From: Pegoplata infirma
Lineage: Eukaryota; Arthropoda; Insecta; Diptera; Anthomyiidae
Direction: 5' to 3'
NCBI GenBank assembly: GCA_963921195.1
Contig: OY992536.1
Coordinates: 289,187,530-289,251,529 of the forward strand
DNA: 64,000 nucleotides
Numbering within the stretch: the stretch's first letter is position 1; each line of letters starts with the position of its first letter. The notes below the pieces were generated by a model. The model worked only from the letters and a program-made list of their open reading frames with translations. It did not search any database and had not been told where the DNA came from. Position numbers and translations under genes: made by a program. This document shows, in pieces, positions 1 through 10,930 of this stretch.

Positions 1-95
1 TGGCTTAAATCAATTGGTCTTTATCGAATGACACTTGATCTTTTTCAAATTACAACTGATATTTTTCTAATTAAAATCGAATTAAAAGGTGGGAG
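1..95. repeat. Degenerate ~21-bp minisatellite fragment
   Basis: Several diverged units of the pattern CAATTGATCTTTTTCGAATTA run from the window edge to about 95. The same unit forms a cleaner array at 39090-39450, so this is probably the decayed edge of a related array continuing outside the window. Confidence 0.4.
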
Positions 96-670
96 ATTCT
101 AGCAGTGTATCCGTTTTTCGAAGAACTAAGCGATTTTCATCCATCTGGTTTCCCATAAAAAATCATATATCCTATCTACCGCTAATGGTTTAAATAAATT
201 TCTATAATCATTAAATTTTAACAACATTTTAAAAGTCTCTCTTAATTCTTAACGACAATAACTTTCATATTTTTTTATTTTTAAATATGACTTTATGTGA
301 TTATTCCCTAAATTATGATAAACAGATGTTTCCTTTTTTCGTGCTTATTTTCATTTAATTCTCCATAAAATTTATATTTATGAAGGTTTAAGCTTAGCAA
401 AGTAATTTTCATATAAATTCTGTTTATTTGGTTTTTTAACGATAATTTTTATTTTATATTATTTATTTATGAGAAGATAAGTGTCGCAACGTGTAATTTT
501 TGTTATAATGCAATTTGTTAAGATGTTTACAAATCATATAGTTTAATGACTTTAGGGGAAAAGGCAAACAGCAGCAACAATATGTTGTTAACAATGTAAA
601 AGAATATTTTTTAAAAAAATTAAAATCTTGATAATGATTTTTATAATGAATATTAAAAAATAATATTAAC
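96..670. other. AT-rich DNA, no feature recognised
   Basis: I see no repeat family, splice-flanked reading frame or RNA gene here. The 69-codon minus-strand open frame at 463-672 is low-complexity and has no protein-like composition. Confidence 0.4.
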
Positions 671-671
671 A

Positions 672-1339
672 TTTAAATTCTGATTAATTTTTATTAAAAA
701 ATAAAAATTGTTTTATTCGACCTTTAAAAAATTATATTTTGAGGATGTTTATTCTGGCTCGAGGTCATTATTTTCTTTACTAATTAAAACCATGATATTC
801 TCATAGCATAATTTTCAAGAAAATTATTTTTTTGTTTTAAATTTATTTATGTTGGTCATTTTTGCAAGACTTAATCGACACGTGTTTCGGAATTTGTCAA
901 GATTCCATTGTCAAGATTATTTAGCAAATATAGAAACGATATACTACAAAGTAGCAAACGAGTCTAATGACAAATCGTTTGTGCACAAACTAGCATATTA
1001 ATACATATTCGCCTCTATTCGCAATGAGAATTAGAAAGACGAAGAAATTGTACCATACTAATAAGGCAACGATTGTCAATAACCAACAAAAATATTTAAA
1101 ACAATTTTACATACGATAGTCCATTGGACTACAACAATATGTTTTTTGTGTTGTTGTTGTGAGAAAAAACTCCATATTAGGGTTATTCATCACATGGCGT
1201 GCCAACCATTATGTTCAAATTCTGATTAATTTTTATTAAAAAATAAAAAATATAATATTTTAAAGGTCGAATAAAACAATTTTTATTTTTTAATAAAAAT
1301 TAATCAGAATTTGAACATAATGGTTGGCACGCCAAAGAA
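672..1339 (+). repeat. Repeat family H, copy with preceding tail
   Basis: Family H is the most frequent interspersed repeat in the window. Its head reads TTTATTCTGGCTCGAGGTC. The body includes TTTCAAGAAAATT and CGACACGTGTTTCGGAATT, then CAATAACCAACAAAAA, and the tail reads AATTCTGATTAATTTTTATT followed by TTTTGAGGATG. Here a tail (672-745) runs directly into a new head (from about 746), so units can join tail to head. No reading frame is present. The class is unknown; it is a non-autonomous repeat. Other copies are near 33477, 35690, 36030, 38505, 41845, 54960 and 61200. Confidence 0.7.
1195..1334. repeat. Perfect 55-bp inverted repeat inside the H tail
   Basis: The arms at 1195-1249 and 1280-1334 are exact reverse complements around a 30-bp AT spacer. 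They begin TGGCGTGCCAACCATTATG. The arm is the normal H tail, so the structure is a back-to-back duplication of that tail and could extrude as a long hairpin. Confidence 0.85.
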
Positions 1340-1497
1340 GCTTAATATATAAATTAATTTGTAAATCACGACATTTAAATAAGATTTTTAAAAGCGATCA
1401 TTATTGAGTCTAGCTAACAGATTGCTTCTGAAATTACACTAGTTTATGAATTAAAAAATACATTTTGCATTTATTTTCCATCCAAAGGCTCAAAAAA

Positions 1498-1640
1498 AGG
1501 CTGCGTGAGTGTGACTGAAATCAATTTTACTCACGCGATTGTGAGTGAGTGTGAGTGTAGAAAAAAATTGCGTGAGTAAGTGTGCGTGAGTAAGATTGTT
1601 GCGTGCGCGAGTCGATTTTTTTGGTGTGAGTTTACGTGAT
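1498..1640. repeat. GTGAGT-rich simple repeat, left block
   Basis: Interspersed GTGAGTGTGAGTG and ACTCACGCGATTGTGAG motifs form a short degenerate array. A matching block lies at 2043-2225, and the two bracket the V element at 1712-1940. Confidence 0.65.
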
Positions 1641-1711
1641 TTATTTTCTCTTCATATTTCCATTCATACCAAAAAAAGCAACAATAAAATTATAAAATTT
1701 AGCTTAACTTA

Positions 1712-1940
1712 CACTCAAAATAATTCTACAGTAAAAGGTTTAGTAAGTGATATTGTACAAAAATCTACTAATTTGTTACTAATTTTAGTATCTTCAAAGT
1801 ACTAAAATTAGTAATTTTTACTGGTTTTGACTAATATTAGTTAAAAATTTTAGTATTGGTTACCAATTTCTGCACTAGGTCCTTTTGGACTAAAATTAGT
1901 TAAATTTTTAGTATTGAATACCCACGTTTTTTTTTGGGTG
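1712..1940 (+). mobile_element. MITE family V, TA-flanked, 229 bp
   Basis: The left end CACTCAAAATAATTC and the right end TTTTTTTTTGGGTG form imperfect terminal inverted repeats. A TA lies immediately outside each end (1710-1711, 1941-1942). The interior is rich in ACTAAAATTAGT and its complement. An inverted copy lies at 47238-47496, also flanked by TA. A TA target fits Tc1/mariner-type MITEs, but no transposase is present to confirm the superfamily. Confidence 0.7.
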
Positions 1941-2042
1941 TACGTAAGATTTCGTCCCAAAAAAATCAAAACAAATGTAAAATTTTAGATTTTGCTCAAA
2001 TTTTTGAAATTTTAGTTTTTGACATTTTTTTTGTATAAATAA

Positions 2043-2225
2043 GAATATCGTGAGTGGAGTCTACGTGAGTGTGAGTGCACGTGAGTGTGAGTTGTATTTA
2101 CTCACGTGATTGTGAGTGAGTGTGAGTAGAAAAAATATGCTCGTGAGTGAGTGTGCGTGATTTAAAAATTTCTGTCGTGAGCGTGAGTGAGTGTGACTCA
2201 AAAATCACTCACGCGCCCATCTCTA
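2043..2225. repeat. GTGAGT-rich simple repeat, right block
   Basis: Repeated GTGAGTGTGAGTG, CTCACGTGATTGTGAGTGAG and ATCACTCACGCG motifs match the block at 1498-1640. The V element and roughly 100 bp of AT-rich DNA separate the two. Confidence 0.65.
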
Positions 2226-2246
2226 GTAGAAACTATAAATATTTAC

Positions 2247-2502
2247 ATATCGCTCCTTTACTTGTATAGTGTCATAACTCAAAAAATGCGTTTTTTGAGT
2301 TAATGATGCAGATTATATTGTGTCAAAAATTCGTATTAATATCTTTTAAACTCACCGTTTGAGAAGAGTACACGCCATTATTACATTTTCTATGTACCGG
2401 CCCTTTTCAATTAAAAACCAGTTTCAATAGTAAACTTTAAACGTGTTTTCTGAAAAAACAAATATTTCGAGTTATGACACTATACAAGTAAAGGAGCGAT
2501 AT
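2247..2502. mobile_element. MITE-like element R with perfect 34-bp ends
   Basis: The arms at 2247-2280 and 2469-2502 are exact reverse complements, beginning ATATCGCTCCTTTACTTGTA. The element is 256 bp with no reading frame. Short AT flanks prevent a firm target duplication call. No second copy is seen in the window. Confidence 0.75.
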
Positions 2503-2628
2503 ATAAAAAACAGTTTTCATCAACAAGACAAATTTACAAAAGATTTAAAATCCTACTGATGATAACACTAACTGGTGGTGTTTGAAGCCGGTATGGCAAT
2601 AGCAGATATGTCTATAATTTTAGAATTT
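2503..2628 (-). repeat. Repeat family Q, copy 1
   Basis: The minus strand carries GTTAGTGTTATCATCAGTAG within a ~130-bp block shared with 11735-11880 and 30168-30300. The shared part includes CATACCGGNTTCAAACNCNCC. The family has no reading frame and its class is unknown. Confidence 0.6.
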
Positions 2629-2639
2629 CAATTTTTCTT

Positions 2640-2998
2640 CTGGATTTTTTCAAAAATTTTTGAAAAAAAATTTCCGCGGTAAAAAAAATTTTGTTAAAAA
2701 AAAAATCCGCGATTTTTTTCTTTTTTTGTCAAAAAAATATGTTCGTACTTGTTCAAATACCATTTGGTGTTCAATTTTTTTCACATATGTCAACCAGCAG
2801 CCGAATTAAAACATTTTGTATTTTTAGGTTATGTTGAATGTACCAAAATTTTCGAAGTGTCCTTACATTTTCGTTCATAACATTTGAACCGTTCGGGAGC
2901 ACTTCCAACAACTATGTTAAGTTTCATCACCATTTCCGCAGACAGACAGACGGACAGACTGACATTGCTAGAATATTTTAAAATCGATCACTGATCAA
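2640..2998 (+). mobile_element. Mini-me/DINE-like element, type C, 3'-truncated
   Basis: The copy shares the TTCGTTCATAACATTTGAACC and GTTATGTTGAATGTACC blocks and the GACAGACAGACGGACAGAC core with the type C element at 61977-62601. It stops within the ATATAT motif that follows the core, where a family D end begins. This suggests D inserted there and later rearrangement removed the rest. Confidence 0.65.
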
Positions 2999-3003
2999 TT
3001 ATA

Positions 3004-3235
3004 TATATGGGGCATTCCATGTCAAATCGGACACTTTGAAATTTTTTTTTTTAGATTTTCCCAATTTGTTAACAGTTTTTAGAACCCTTCAAAAACTCCT
3101 TCGTGGTAAATTTTCAGATTTTTTTGATGATCCGTTCAAAAGATATCGAATTTAAAAAAAAGGTAGTTTGTTTCCTTACTCAAACTTCTTTTACTCATAA
3201 CTTCTTTTGATGAAAAAAAAAACAATTCATGAAAT
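3004..3235 (+). mobile_element. Family D element, 5' fragment
   Basis: It begins GGGGCATTCCATGTCAAATC, the family D terminus, and continues with TTTTCCCAATTTGTTAACAG and GATCCGTTCAAAAGATATCG as in the long D copy at 34230. The other terminus is absent. Confidence 0.6.
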
Positions 3236-3244
3236 TTTTATTTT

Positions 3245-3684
3245 AAATAAATCTGTTCCGTTTTATTCACCATCTGGTGCAAATCGCTTTTATTCACTAT
3301 CTGGTGAAAAACGCTTTTATTCACCAGCAGGTGAATAATTATCCAAGTTACAAATCGAAGTTACACACCTTTTTGGTTGTAAGAAAATGAAAACTGTAAT
3401 TCTTATTTTCTTTTCGTTAGTCGCTAGTTTATATAGTCAAACTGAGGTGGCGTCCTGCATCATTTTTAAAATTAGACACCAGCTTAATGACATTTATAAT
3501 GTTAAAAAAAGTCTTGAGGTTTTTGTTATCGAAAATGTCAACTTTCGTTAGCTTTTGGTTTCGTCTTATTCCGACTCGGAAACTTCGATTTTGTATCACT
3601 GAGTTATTGATGAAAAAAAATGGTATAAACTTAATTATGTTGTTTTTCACCAGCTTTTTAATTTTTTCACTAGCAGGTGAATTA
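3245..3684 (+). repeat. Repeat family F with GGTGAA palindromes
   Basis: Three imperfect palindromes of the type TTCACCATCTGGTGAA occur at 3255-3345, and related AGCAGGTGAAT motifs follow. The block GAAGTTACACACC plus AAAATGAAAACTGTAATTC recurs in reverse at 7960-8000 and 46095-46210. A GTCAACTTTCGTTAGC stretch recurs at 20010-20110. Overlapping open frames on both strands (3429-3729) are consequences of the repeat and look non-coding. E is inserted at the right end. Confidence 0.6.
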
Positions 3685-4972
3685 CACAGTGCTACAAAAA
3701 ACACAAAATCGAATATACTTTTGAAATGAGGTAGTTAAGGTTGTAGGTCTCGTCAAAAAGATTACAAAATTGCCCATCAAACTTGCCAGATACCCTCAAA
3801 TTTTAAAGTTATTGTAAAAAAACTTTTTTGCGACTTTTCTCACTAAACCACGTGTAACTTTAAAATGTTTCAACCGATTTTTAATTTTGTAACTGTTCTA
3901 GTTAGAAGAAGGATAGGGCTTTTAATGAATGTGAATTGGTCTACATATATAAGAAAGATATGTTTTGATTTTATCAACAATATATAATTTTTTTGTTATT
4001 TTATGAAAACTTTTTGAGTTTATCGATTTTTTCTGCTATAGTTCGTTTAACAACATTTATATTGATAAACGTATTCTTAAATAAAATTTAATTGTGAATA
4101 CGACGAACTTTATGCCGAAAAAATTGGATAACAATTGACAGAGCTGTGATAATTTTTCTAAAGAAGAAAATTAAGATTTTGCATGGAATTGCCATTCGGA
4201 AAACCAAGGCAAAAAAAATATAAAAAACAAACGAACATACTGAGAGGTTGCGTATCATTATTTTAAAGGTTTTTAGCCCCTTGAATTCGAGTTTGACCTT
4301 GAAATTGCGCTACCTTATTAAGTTTTTAATATATCAATATATGTTAAATATCTCAAAAACCTGATGCAATAGAGCAATTTAATGGCCAGATTCGGTTTCA
4401 GCGTACCAAAAACCTTTGCAAATATTGTACATAACCTCTTATGATAAATTTATTTTTTTTGCCTGGGTTATCTGAACGGCGATTTCCTGCAAAATCTTAA
4501 TTTTCTTTTTTAGAAAAATTATCACAACTCTGTCAATTGTTACCCGATTTTTTCAGGATAAAGCTCATCGTATTCAGATTTAAATTACGTACGTTCATAA
4601 ATATAAAGAATGTTTAACGAAGTATAGCAGAAAAAAATCGATAAACTCGAAAAATTAAAAAAAAATAACAAAAAAATTAGATATTATAGAAAAAATCAAT
4701 AGATATCTTTCTTATATGTGTAGACCCATTCACACATATGGAAAGCCCTATTCTTCTTCTATCCAAAACAGTTAAAAAAGTTAAAATCGGTTGAAAATTT
4801 TCTGAATTACACAAGGTTTAGTGAGCAAAGTCCCAAAAAAACGTTTTATTGAGAATAACTCTAAAATTTGAGATTGTCTGGCAAGTCTAATAGGCATTTT
4901 TGTGATCTACTCGACAAAACCAACAACCTATACCATGACACATCAGAAGTATTTTTTCACTGTAGCACAGTG
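3685..4972 (+). mobile_element. Foldback DNA element E, copy 1 (TTA duplication)
   Basis: The ends read CACAGTGCTACA on the left and, inverted, CACTGTGCTACA on the right. A direct TTA flanks each side (3682-3684, 4973-4975). The two arms, each roughly 600 bp, are diverged reverse complements of one another. For example, CAATTGACAGAGCTGTGATA on the left answers CACAACTCTGTCAATTG on the right. No reading frame survives. A 3-bp TWA duplication is typical of PIF/Harbinger, while CACTG-type ends with 3-bp duplications also occur in CACTA/EnSpm, so the superfamily is left open. A second, inverted copy is at 9012-10238. Confidence 0.75.
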
Positions 4973-6360
4973 TTATTATCCTGCTAAAAATCTGACAGTT
5001 TTACTATCAGTGAAAGAATCGTCTATCGGAAAAATATCTCACAGTAAAATAATTTCAAAAATGTCTTAGAAACTTAGACTTTTGTGGCGATTTTTTGATA
5101 CATTTTCTATAATAAAAAAATTGGATATTATAAAAAAAAAAATCTTTCGAAAAAATCCTATAGAATCTAAAAATTTAATTTTTTTTATGGAAAGATTTTT
5201 TATTTTAAATCAAAAAGTTTTCAAAAATTCTAACGGTTAATATAAAAAAGTTCATAATTTTAAAAATTTTATTACAAATTATCACAAATAAAAAAAAATT
5301 TCAAACAATTCATAAATCTCACCCTTATATGGTTATGAACATGTCAATATTGACAAATGTGTGTATTAAAGTGTATAATATTTTTACAAAATATTTACTT
5401 TATTTAACACCCATACATCAAAAAATGTTAAAATCTTCACACAAACACATTACAACATAAAAGTAAATATTTTTTTGGCAAAAAAAAAAAAAAATAAAAA
5501 AATACCACAAAACATTCTTGAATAAATTTTCCCCCTTAAATAAAACTAAAAACTTTTTTTTTGTTTTTATTATTATTTCCACTCAATAAAGTTACACACA
5601 AAAATATAAATAAAAGTATTACCACTAAATATAATATAAATACTTTAACAGACACCAACACACATACACACACACTCTTATAAAAAAAGAAAAACAAATG
5701 GCAACAATATGTATAAAAATAAATACATACATTATTTACTTATTTGTATAAATGTTAAGATTATGTGTGATTTGTGGTTAAGAAAAATTCTCCCAAAAAA
5801 AAAAAAAAAACAAAATTACAAATAAAATGTAATAAAATATATGAATTCTTAGAATTGTTTACGTATGTGTGAGTGTGTGTGTTGTATTTAATTGTATATG
5901 TTATAACATGTAATTAAAATGTATTAATACAAGTTGAAAGATACACTGATACACAAAAACAGACACGCACACATGCAAAACACAATCTCACACACTTACA
6001 CACATTATACAATCATAAACATGCAATTATTATTTGTTACTGATAACATAAACTTTTAATTGCATATTATTTATGTAGGCAAACGTGAAGTCTTTCTTGT
6101 CTACTTTATATTTGTGTGCGGTTTTAGTTGTGGGTTTTTTAATGTTCATTAAAATTGTCTGTTAACATTAAGATAAATTTCTATATGCATAACATATGCC
6201 TGTATGAAAATATTTCAGTTTTAATTTGACATGAATTCATTTAATTATATAAGCAATAGTTTTGGTTAGAAAGAAAACTAAATTATATTTGAAAGTGCAT
6301 TAAATTTGAAATGTTTAGCTTTATTTTTTATAAACCCGGGTAAAAAATATTATATGTGTT
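4973..6360. other. AT-rich probably single-copy DNA with CA/GT tracts
   Basis: No transposon family is recognised. Short (CA)n and (GT)n tracts occur near 5650, 5870 and 5965-6005, and poly(A) runs near 5480 and 5800. No splice-flanked coding frame was found on either strand. Confidence 0.4.
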
Positions 6361-6362
6361 TA

Positions 6363-6412
6363 GTAGGCTGGTGTCTAATTTTAAAAATGATGCAGGATGC
6401 CACCTCAGTTTA
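6363..6412 (-). repeat. Family F fragment left of element G
   Basis: GGTGTCTAATTTTAAAAATG and GATGCCACCTCAGTTTAACT match the reverse complement of 3420-3482. The continuation of this F copy lies at 7935-8000, so G (6413-7934) sits inside it. Confidence 0.65.
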
Positions 6413-7934
6413 ACTATATAAAGCATACCCCCAGAATGATGCTAATTAACGAGCTGATTACGGGAAAAAACAAAAAAAAAAATTTGGCGGTCATCTTCAG
6501 GGCGCAACCAGCGCTTAAAGTTTGCGACCGTAGTGAATTTGGACAAAAAAAAAATATTTTTTTTATTTTTAAAATTAGTGCCAAAAGTTTCGATAAGTAG
6601 AATACATTAAGGAAAAAATAGGTTCAAAGTTTTCATGGAACAATTTTGATTCAGCACAACATTTTGAAATTTTTAAAAGGTGTGATTTATTATATATTTT
6701 TTAACTTTTTGTATAAACCGGAGTTTGTAAGAAATCTTTTAAGATTTTGTGTTAAAAGAGTTTATTTTATGTTCAAACTATTGTATAAAAAGCAGTTTTT
6801 TGCAAAAACTTAGAAAAAATATAAAAAAATTATTAATCTTCGAAGTTTTAAAACGTTGCACTTGACCAAAAGTGCTCTATGAAAACTTTATACGTATTTG
6901 TTCCTTAGTGTACTCTACTTAACGAAGCTTTTGGCACCAATTTTAAAAATAAAAAATGTTTTTTTTTATTAAATGCACTCCCGAGTAAAAAAAGTGATAT
7001 GACGCAATATATAATTTAATATGAGCTCGTGTCTATTTTGATACAATTTTATACGAAAAATGGTTTCATAAGATTTGATCGCATATTATCTAATAATATC
7101 AGTTTATATAACATTATATCGAATTTGATACAAGTTTTGGTCTAATCCAATGATATAAAATTATATCCAATTATATTAAAATTTATACAATTTTATAAAT
7201 CGGATGTTTTTTTTGTTTTTCATAAAAAGTTGAAAAATTAAAATAATAAAAATTAGTTGTTCTTGAAAAAAACTTAGAAAAATTTCAAAAAATGGAGTCA
7301 TGTTAAATTTTATATAAACCACTTAGAAAATATTCTCATGAAAAGTTTGTCCTTGGAAAAACTTAGAAAAATTAAAAAAATGGAGTCATATATAATTTTA
7401 TATAAAATACTTATTGTTAGAAAATATTTCCCGAATAAAAAAAAAACTTTTTAAGATCTAATTTGATCTCAAAATTGGCTGTATCAAGTTGTATCAAATA
7501 ATTATCTAATTGTATTATTTTAGATACACAAATATAAAAAATTATACAATTAGATCCGAATTTTGGTCACATCCAAATAAATCCAGTTGATCTTATTTTA
7601 TATAAATAAATGTAGATTTATATAATTGTATGAAGTCATATATATTTATGTATAACCTCAGATAAGAAAATGGAGCCATATTAAATCTTTCATATAAATT
7701 GATCTCAACATATAAAAACTCATATATATTTTAATATGATTGTATCAAATTATATATTACTATATCAAAACTTTTTTACTAGGGCTACGAATGCAAACTT
7801 TAAGGGCTGGTTGAGCCCTGAAGATGACCATCAAAATTTTTTTAATTTTTTTCCCCGTAATCAGCTCTACAATAAGCATCGTTCTAGGGGTATGCCCAAA
7901 AGAAATTTCAAAATTTCATGATTTCGGGACATGC
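6413..7934. mobile_element. Foldback-type element G inserted in F
   Basis: Inverted terminal regions of about 130 bp share GAGCTGATTACGGG, GGTCATCTTCAGGGC and TTAAAGTTTGC. The outer right end reads TTCGGGACATGCTAC and abuts TATATA. The host F sequence also has ACTATATA at the junction, which suggests a TATATA-type target. The left end appears shortened. The interior holds many TATATAAAATT motifs near 6980-7760 and no credible coding frame. A related foldback is at 48967-49703. Confidence 0.6.
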
Positions 7935-8000
7935 TACTATATAAGCTAACGACTAAAAAAAATTAAATAAGAATTACTGTTTTCATTTTCTTAAAACCAA
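7935..8000 (-). repeat. Family F fragment between G and A
   Basis: AAGAATTACTGTTTTCATTT followed by CTTAAAACCAA is the reverse complement of 3380-3412. The F sequence resumes at 8976 with GTTAAAACTTCGATTTGTAA, so element A has split this copy. Confidence 0.7.
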
Positions 8001-8975
8001 CAAGTAGAAAAGTTAAATTCGACTTTGGCGAATCTATGAATACCCACCACAATGCCTTTTTTAAAGGATAGTACATTTTTAACGTGAAAAAAATTTACAA
8101 CTTTATTAGAAATATTTTATTTTGAGTAAAAAACTCATTTTTTGTCATTAAAAAAAAAAGAAAAATTAACAATTTTTTTTGAGTGTAAAACTTTTTTCGA
8201 GTGTAATGTTTTTTTTACTGTAAAAATATTTCTGAGTGAATGCACGTACGTATGTAAACAAAATATTGTAATTTTTTCTAACGAAAGACTACATTTTTTT
8301 TGAGTGTAAAATTTTTTTTAAGTGCACAATTTTTTTGAGTGTAAAATTTTTTTCGAGTGTAATTTTTAAGTTACTAATGCTTTTAAAACTAAACAAGTTT
8401 GGAACAAGCATTGTTAAGTTACCACCAATGTTTTTAAAACTTTTTTAACACGTGGCATTTTAGATGAAAGCAATCAGAAATTCAGGGTTTTGCTTATAAC
8501 TTTTAAACCACTGAACCGATTGAGCTGAAATTCAATACCAAACAGACCTAGGGGACGGCAAAGATATGTGCCAAGCTTTAGTAGTCTCATTATTGTCCTT
8601 CGAAAGTTAGCGTGTTTTTTGCCTCGTAAATTAGCGAAAAACCCTTGCCGAAATTTACTCTTTTGCTCATAACTTTTGAACAATTGGACCGATTTGGCTG
8701 AATTACAATACCAATTTGACCAGGGAAATGACCAACATATATGCCAAACTTCAGTAGCCCCTGTAAAGTCTTTCAAAATTTAGCGTGTTTTCTACGGACG
8801 GACAGGCGGACGGAAGGACGGACGGGTATCGCTAGATTGACTTAAAATCGACCGAGGATCATGAATATATATACTTTATGGGGTCCTAGACCAATATTTC
8901 GATGTGTTACAAACGGGAAGACAAACTTATATGTATGTATATACCCTCTATCACTAGAGTGGTGGGTATATATAA
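8001..8975 (+). mobile_element. Mini-me/DINE-like element, type A, complete
   Basis: The 5' end is CAAGTAGAAAAGTTAAATTC and the 3' end is the small inverted motif TACCCTCTATCACTAGAGTG plus GTGGGTATA. In between lie repeated TTTTTGAGTGTAAAA motifs and two copies of the CATAACTTTTGAACNAYTG block. A GGACGG-rich core precedes ATCGCTAGATTGACTTAAAA, and the TATATACTTTATGGGGTCC block follows. The host F sequence reads straight across the junctions, which fixes both ends. The 100-codon minus-strand open frame inside (8474-8776) also occurs in the 42115 copy and follows the repeat, not a protein. Confidence 0.85.
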
Positions 8976-9011
8976 AAAGGTTAAAACTTCGATTTGTAAC
9001 TTAGAAAATAA
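8976..9011 (-). repeat. Family F fragment resuming after element A
   Basis: AACTTCGATTTGTAACTTAG matches the reverse complement of the F segment near 3340-3360. E copy 2 begins immediately after a TAA. Confidence 0.6.
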
Positions 9012-10238
9012 CACTGTGCTACAGTGAAAAAATACTTCTGATGTGACATAGTATACGTTGTTGGTCTTGTCAAGTAGATCACAAAAATGCCCATTAAACT
9101 TGCCAGACACCCTAAAGTTTTAGAGTTGTTGTCATGAAAACGTTTTTTGGGACTTTTCTCACTAAACCTTGTGTAATTCAGAAAATTTTCAACCGATTTA
9201 CGAAAAAGAAAGATATCTATTGATTTTTTCTATAAAATCAATTTTTTTTGTTATTTTTTGAAAATTTTTCTAGTTTATCGATTTTTTTCTGCTATAGTTC
9301 GTTTAACAACCTTTATATTTATGAGCGTTTTTTTTTAAAGATAATTTAATTCTAAATACGATAAGCTTTATCCTAAAATAATCGGATAATAATTGACAGA
9401 GTTGTGATAGTTTTTTTAAAAAAGAAAATTAAGATTTTGCAGGAAATCGCCGTTCAGATAACCCAGGCAAAAAAAAAAAAAAAATTATCATAAATGGTCA
9501 TGTACAATATTTTTAAAGGTTTTTGGCGCGCTGAATCCGAATCTGGCCTTGAAATTGCTCTATCTCATCAGGTTTTTGAGATATTTAACATAAATTGATA
9601 TATCAAAAACTTAATAAGATAGCGCTATTTCAAGGTCAAATTCGAATTCAGGAGGTCAAAAACCTTTAAAATAATGATACGCGACCTCTCAGTATGTTCG
9701 TTTATTTTTTTGCCTTGGTTATCAGCACGGCAATTTCATACAAAATCTTAACTTTCTTTTTTTTTTTTTTAATTATAACAACTCTGTCAATTGTTATCCG
9801 ATTTTTTTGGCATAAAGCTCATCGTATTCATAATTAAATTTTTTTTAGGAATGCGTTTATTAATATAAATGTTGTTGAACAAACTATTGCAGAAAAAAAT
9901 CAATAAACTCAAAAAATTTTCAAAAAATAACAAAAAATTCGATATTGTTGAAAAAATCAATACATATCTTTCTTATATGTATAGACCAATTCACACACAT
10001 TAAAAGCCATATCCTTCTTCTATCCAAAACTGTTGAAAAATTTAAAATCGGTTGAAAACTGTTTAAGTTACACGTGGTTTAAGAAATGTCCCAAAAATAC
10101 GTTTTTTGACAATAACTTTAAAATTTGAGGGTGTCTGGCAAGGTTGATGGCATTTTTGTGATCTTTTCGACGAGACCTACCCCCTTAACTACCTCATTTT
10201 AAAAGTATATTCGATTTTGTGTTTTTTGTAGCACAGTG
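9012..10238 (-). mobile_element. Foldback DNA element E, copy 2 (TAA duplication)
   Basis: This is the inverse orientation of the copy at 3685. It begins CACTGTGCTACAGTG and ends TGTAGCACAGTG, with TAA directly outside both ends (9009-9011, 10239-10241). Two ~600-bp arms again pair around a centre near 9600. The copies differ by many substitutions and small indels, so neither insertion is recent. Confidence 0.75.
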
Positions 10239-10241
10239 TAA

Positions 10242-10336
10242 TATATATACTTTATACAGTTATTTTTATGCATTACAAACGGAATGACAAAGTTAGTATA
10301 CCCCCATACAGTGGTTGGAGGGTATAAAAAATATAG
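10242..10336 (+). mobile_element. Mini-me/DINE-like element, type B, 3' end only
   Basis: TATATACTTTATACAG, ATTACAAACGGAATGACAAA and CCCCCATACAGTGGTTGGAG with GGTATAAAA form the B 3' terminus. Element E lies immediately upstream and probably interrupted this copy. Confidence 0.7.
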
Positions 10337-10930
10337 CCCTCATATTTCGCTGCCATCCTAATGGATATAGCTAGAGTGTCTTAGAAACGTATTAATAATA
10401 TGTTATTGTTTGTGGGTTAATCGAGCGATATTTCAAATCGTTTTGCATGGAATGGGAAATTAATATAACATTACTTTTTCTATAAAAAAAAACTTTTCTT
10501 TGGCAATGTTTTGGGCAGCAGTACAAAATTCGCAGGCATTTTTTGATTTTTGTATGGGCTACCCGGAATATATATTAAGCACCGTGACATCACACCCAAA
10601 AAAGGGACGGACATTTTTAGGACCCCTTGGTGCCCGCTTTTAGAGTTTGATTTAGTTCTTCAACTGATAGCTTACTTCCATATGTTCCGCATTGGTCCAT
10701 TTATAAATTTTTCCCACCTTCCAACACAAGACATATTCGGCTCAAAATTTCGGGAGTGTGGCTTTATTAGTTTGGGCTGCATTGTGCTTTCCACAGACAA
10801 ACCATTAGAAGAACATTTCTATAATGTCTTAGATTCGATTTTGCTCATTAGATTTATAAAGTTTTTACAAAAAAAATCTTTGTATCATAAAAAGAACAAG
10901 GCAAGCCTTTACACACAAATAATTTGCTAA
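10337..10930 (+). repeat. Decayed B-like fragments with a fortuitous open frame
   Basis: GCTAGAGTGTCTTAGAAACG near 10370 and GGGCTGCATTGTGCTTTCCA near 10780 correspond to type B internal blocks. An open frame of 126 codons (10550-10930) crosses them. It has no recognisable domain and includes the B-derived sequence, so I do not call it a gene. Confidence 0.45.

Noticed and set aside
3685..4972. Transib assignment for E because CACAGTG equals the RAG signal heptamer
   Set aside because: The flanking duplication is 3 bp (TTA/TAA) in both copies, whereas Transib makes 5 bp.
10550..10930. 126-codon frame, longest with mixed composition
   Set aside because: It overlaps decayed mini-me type B blocks, has no recognisable domain and could be open by chance.
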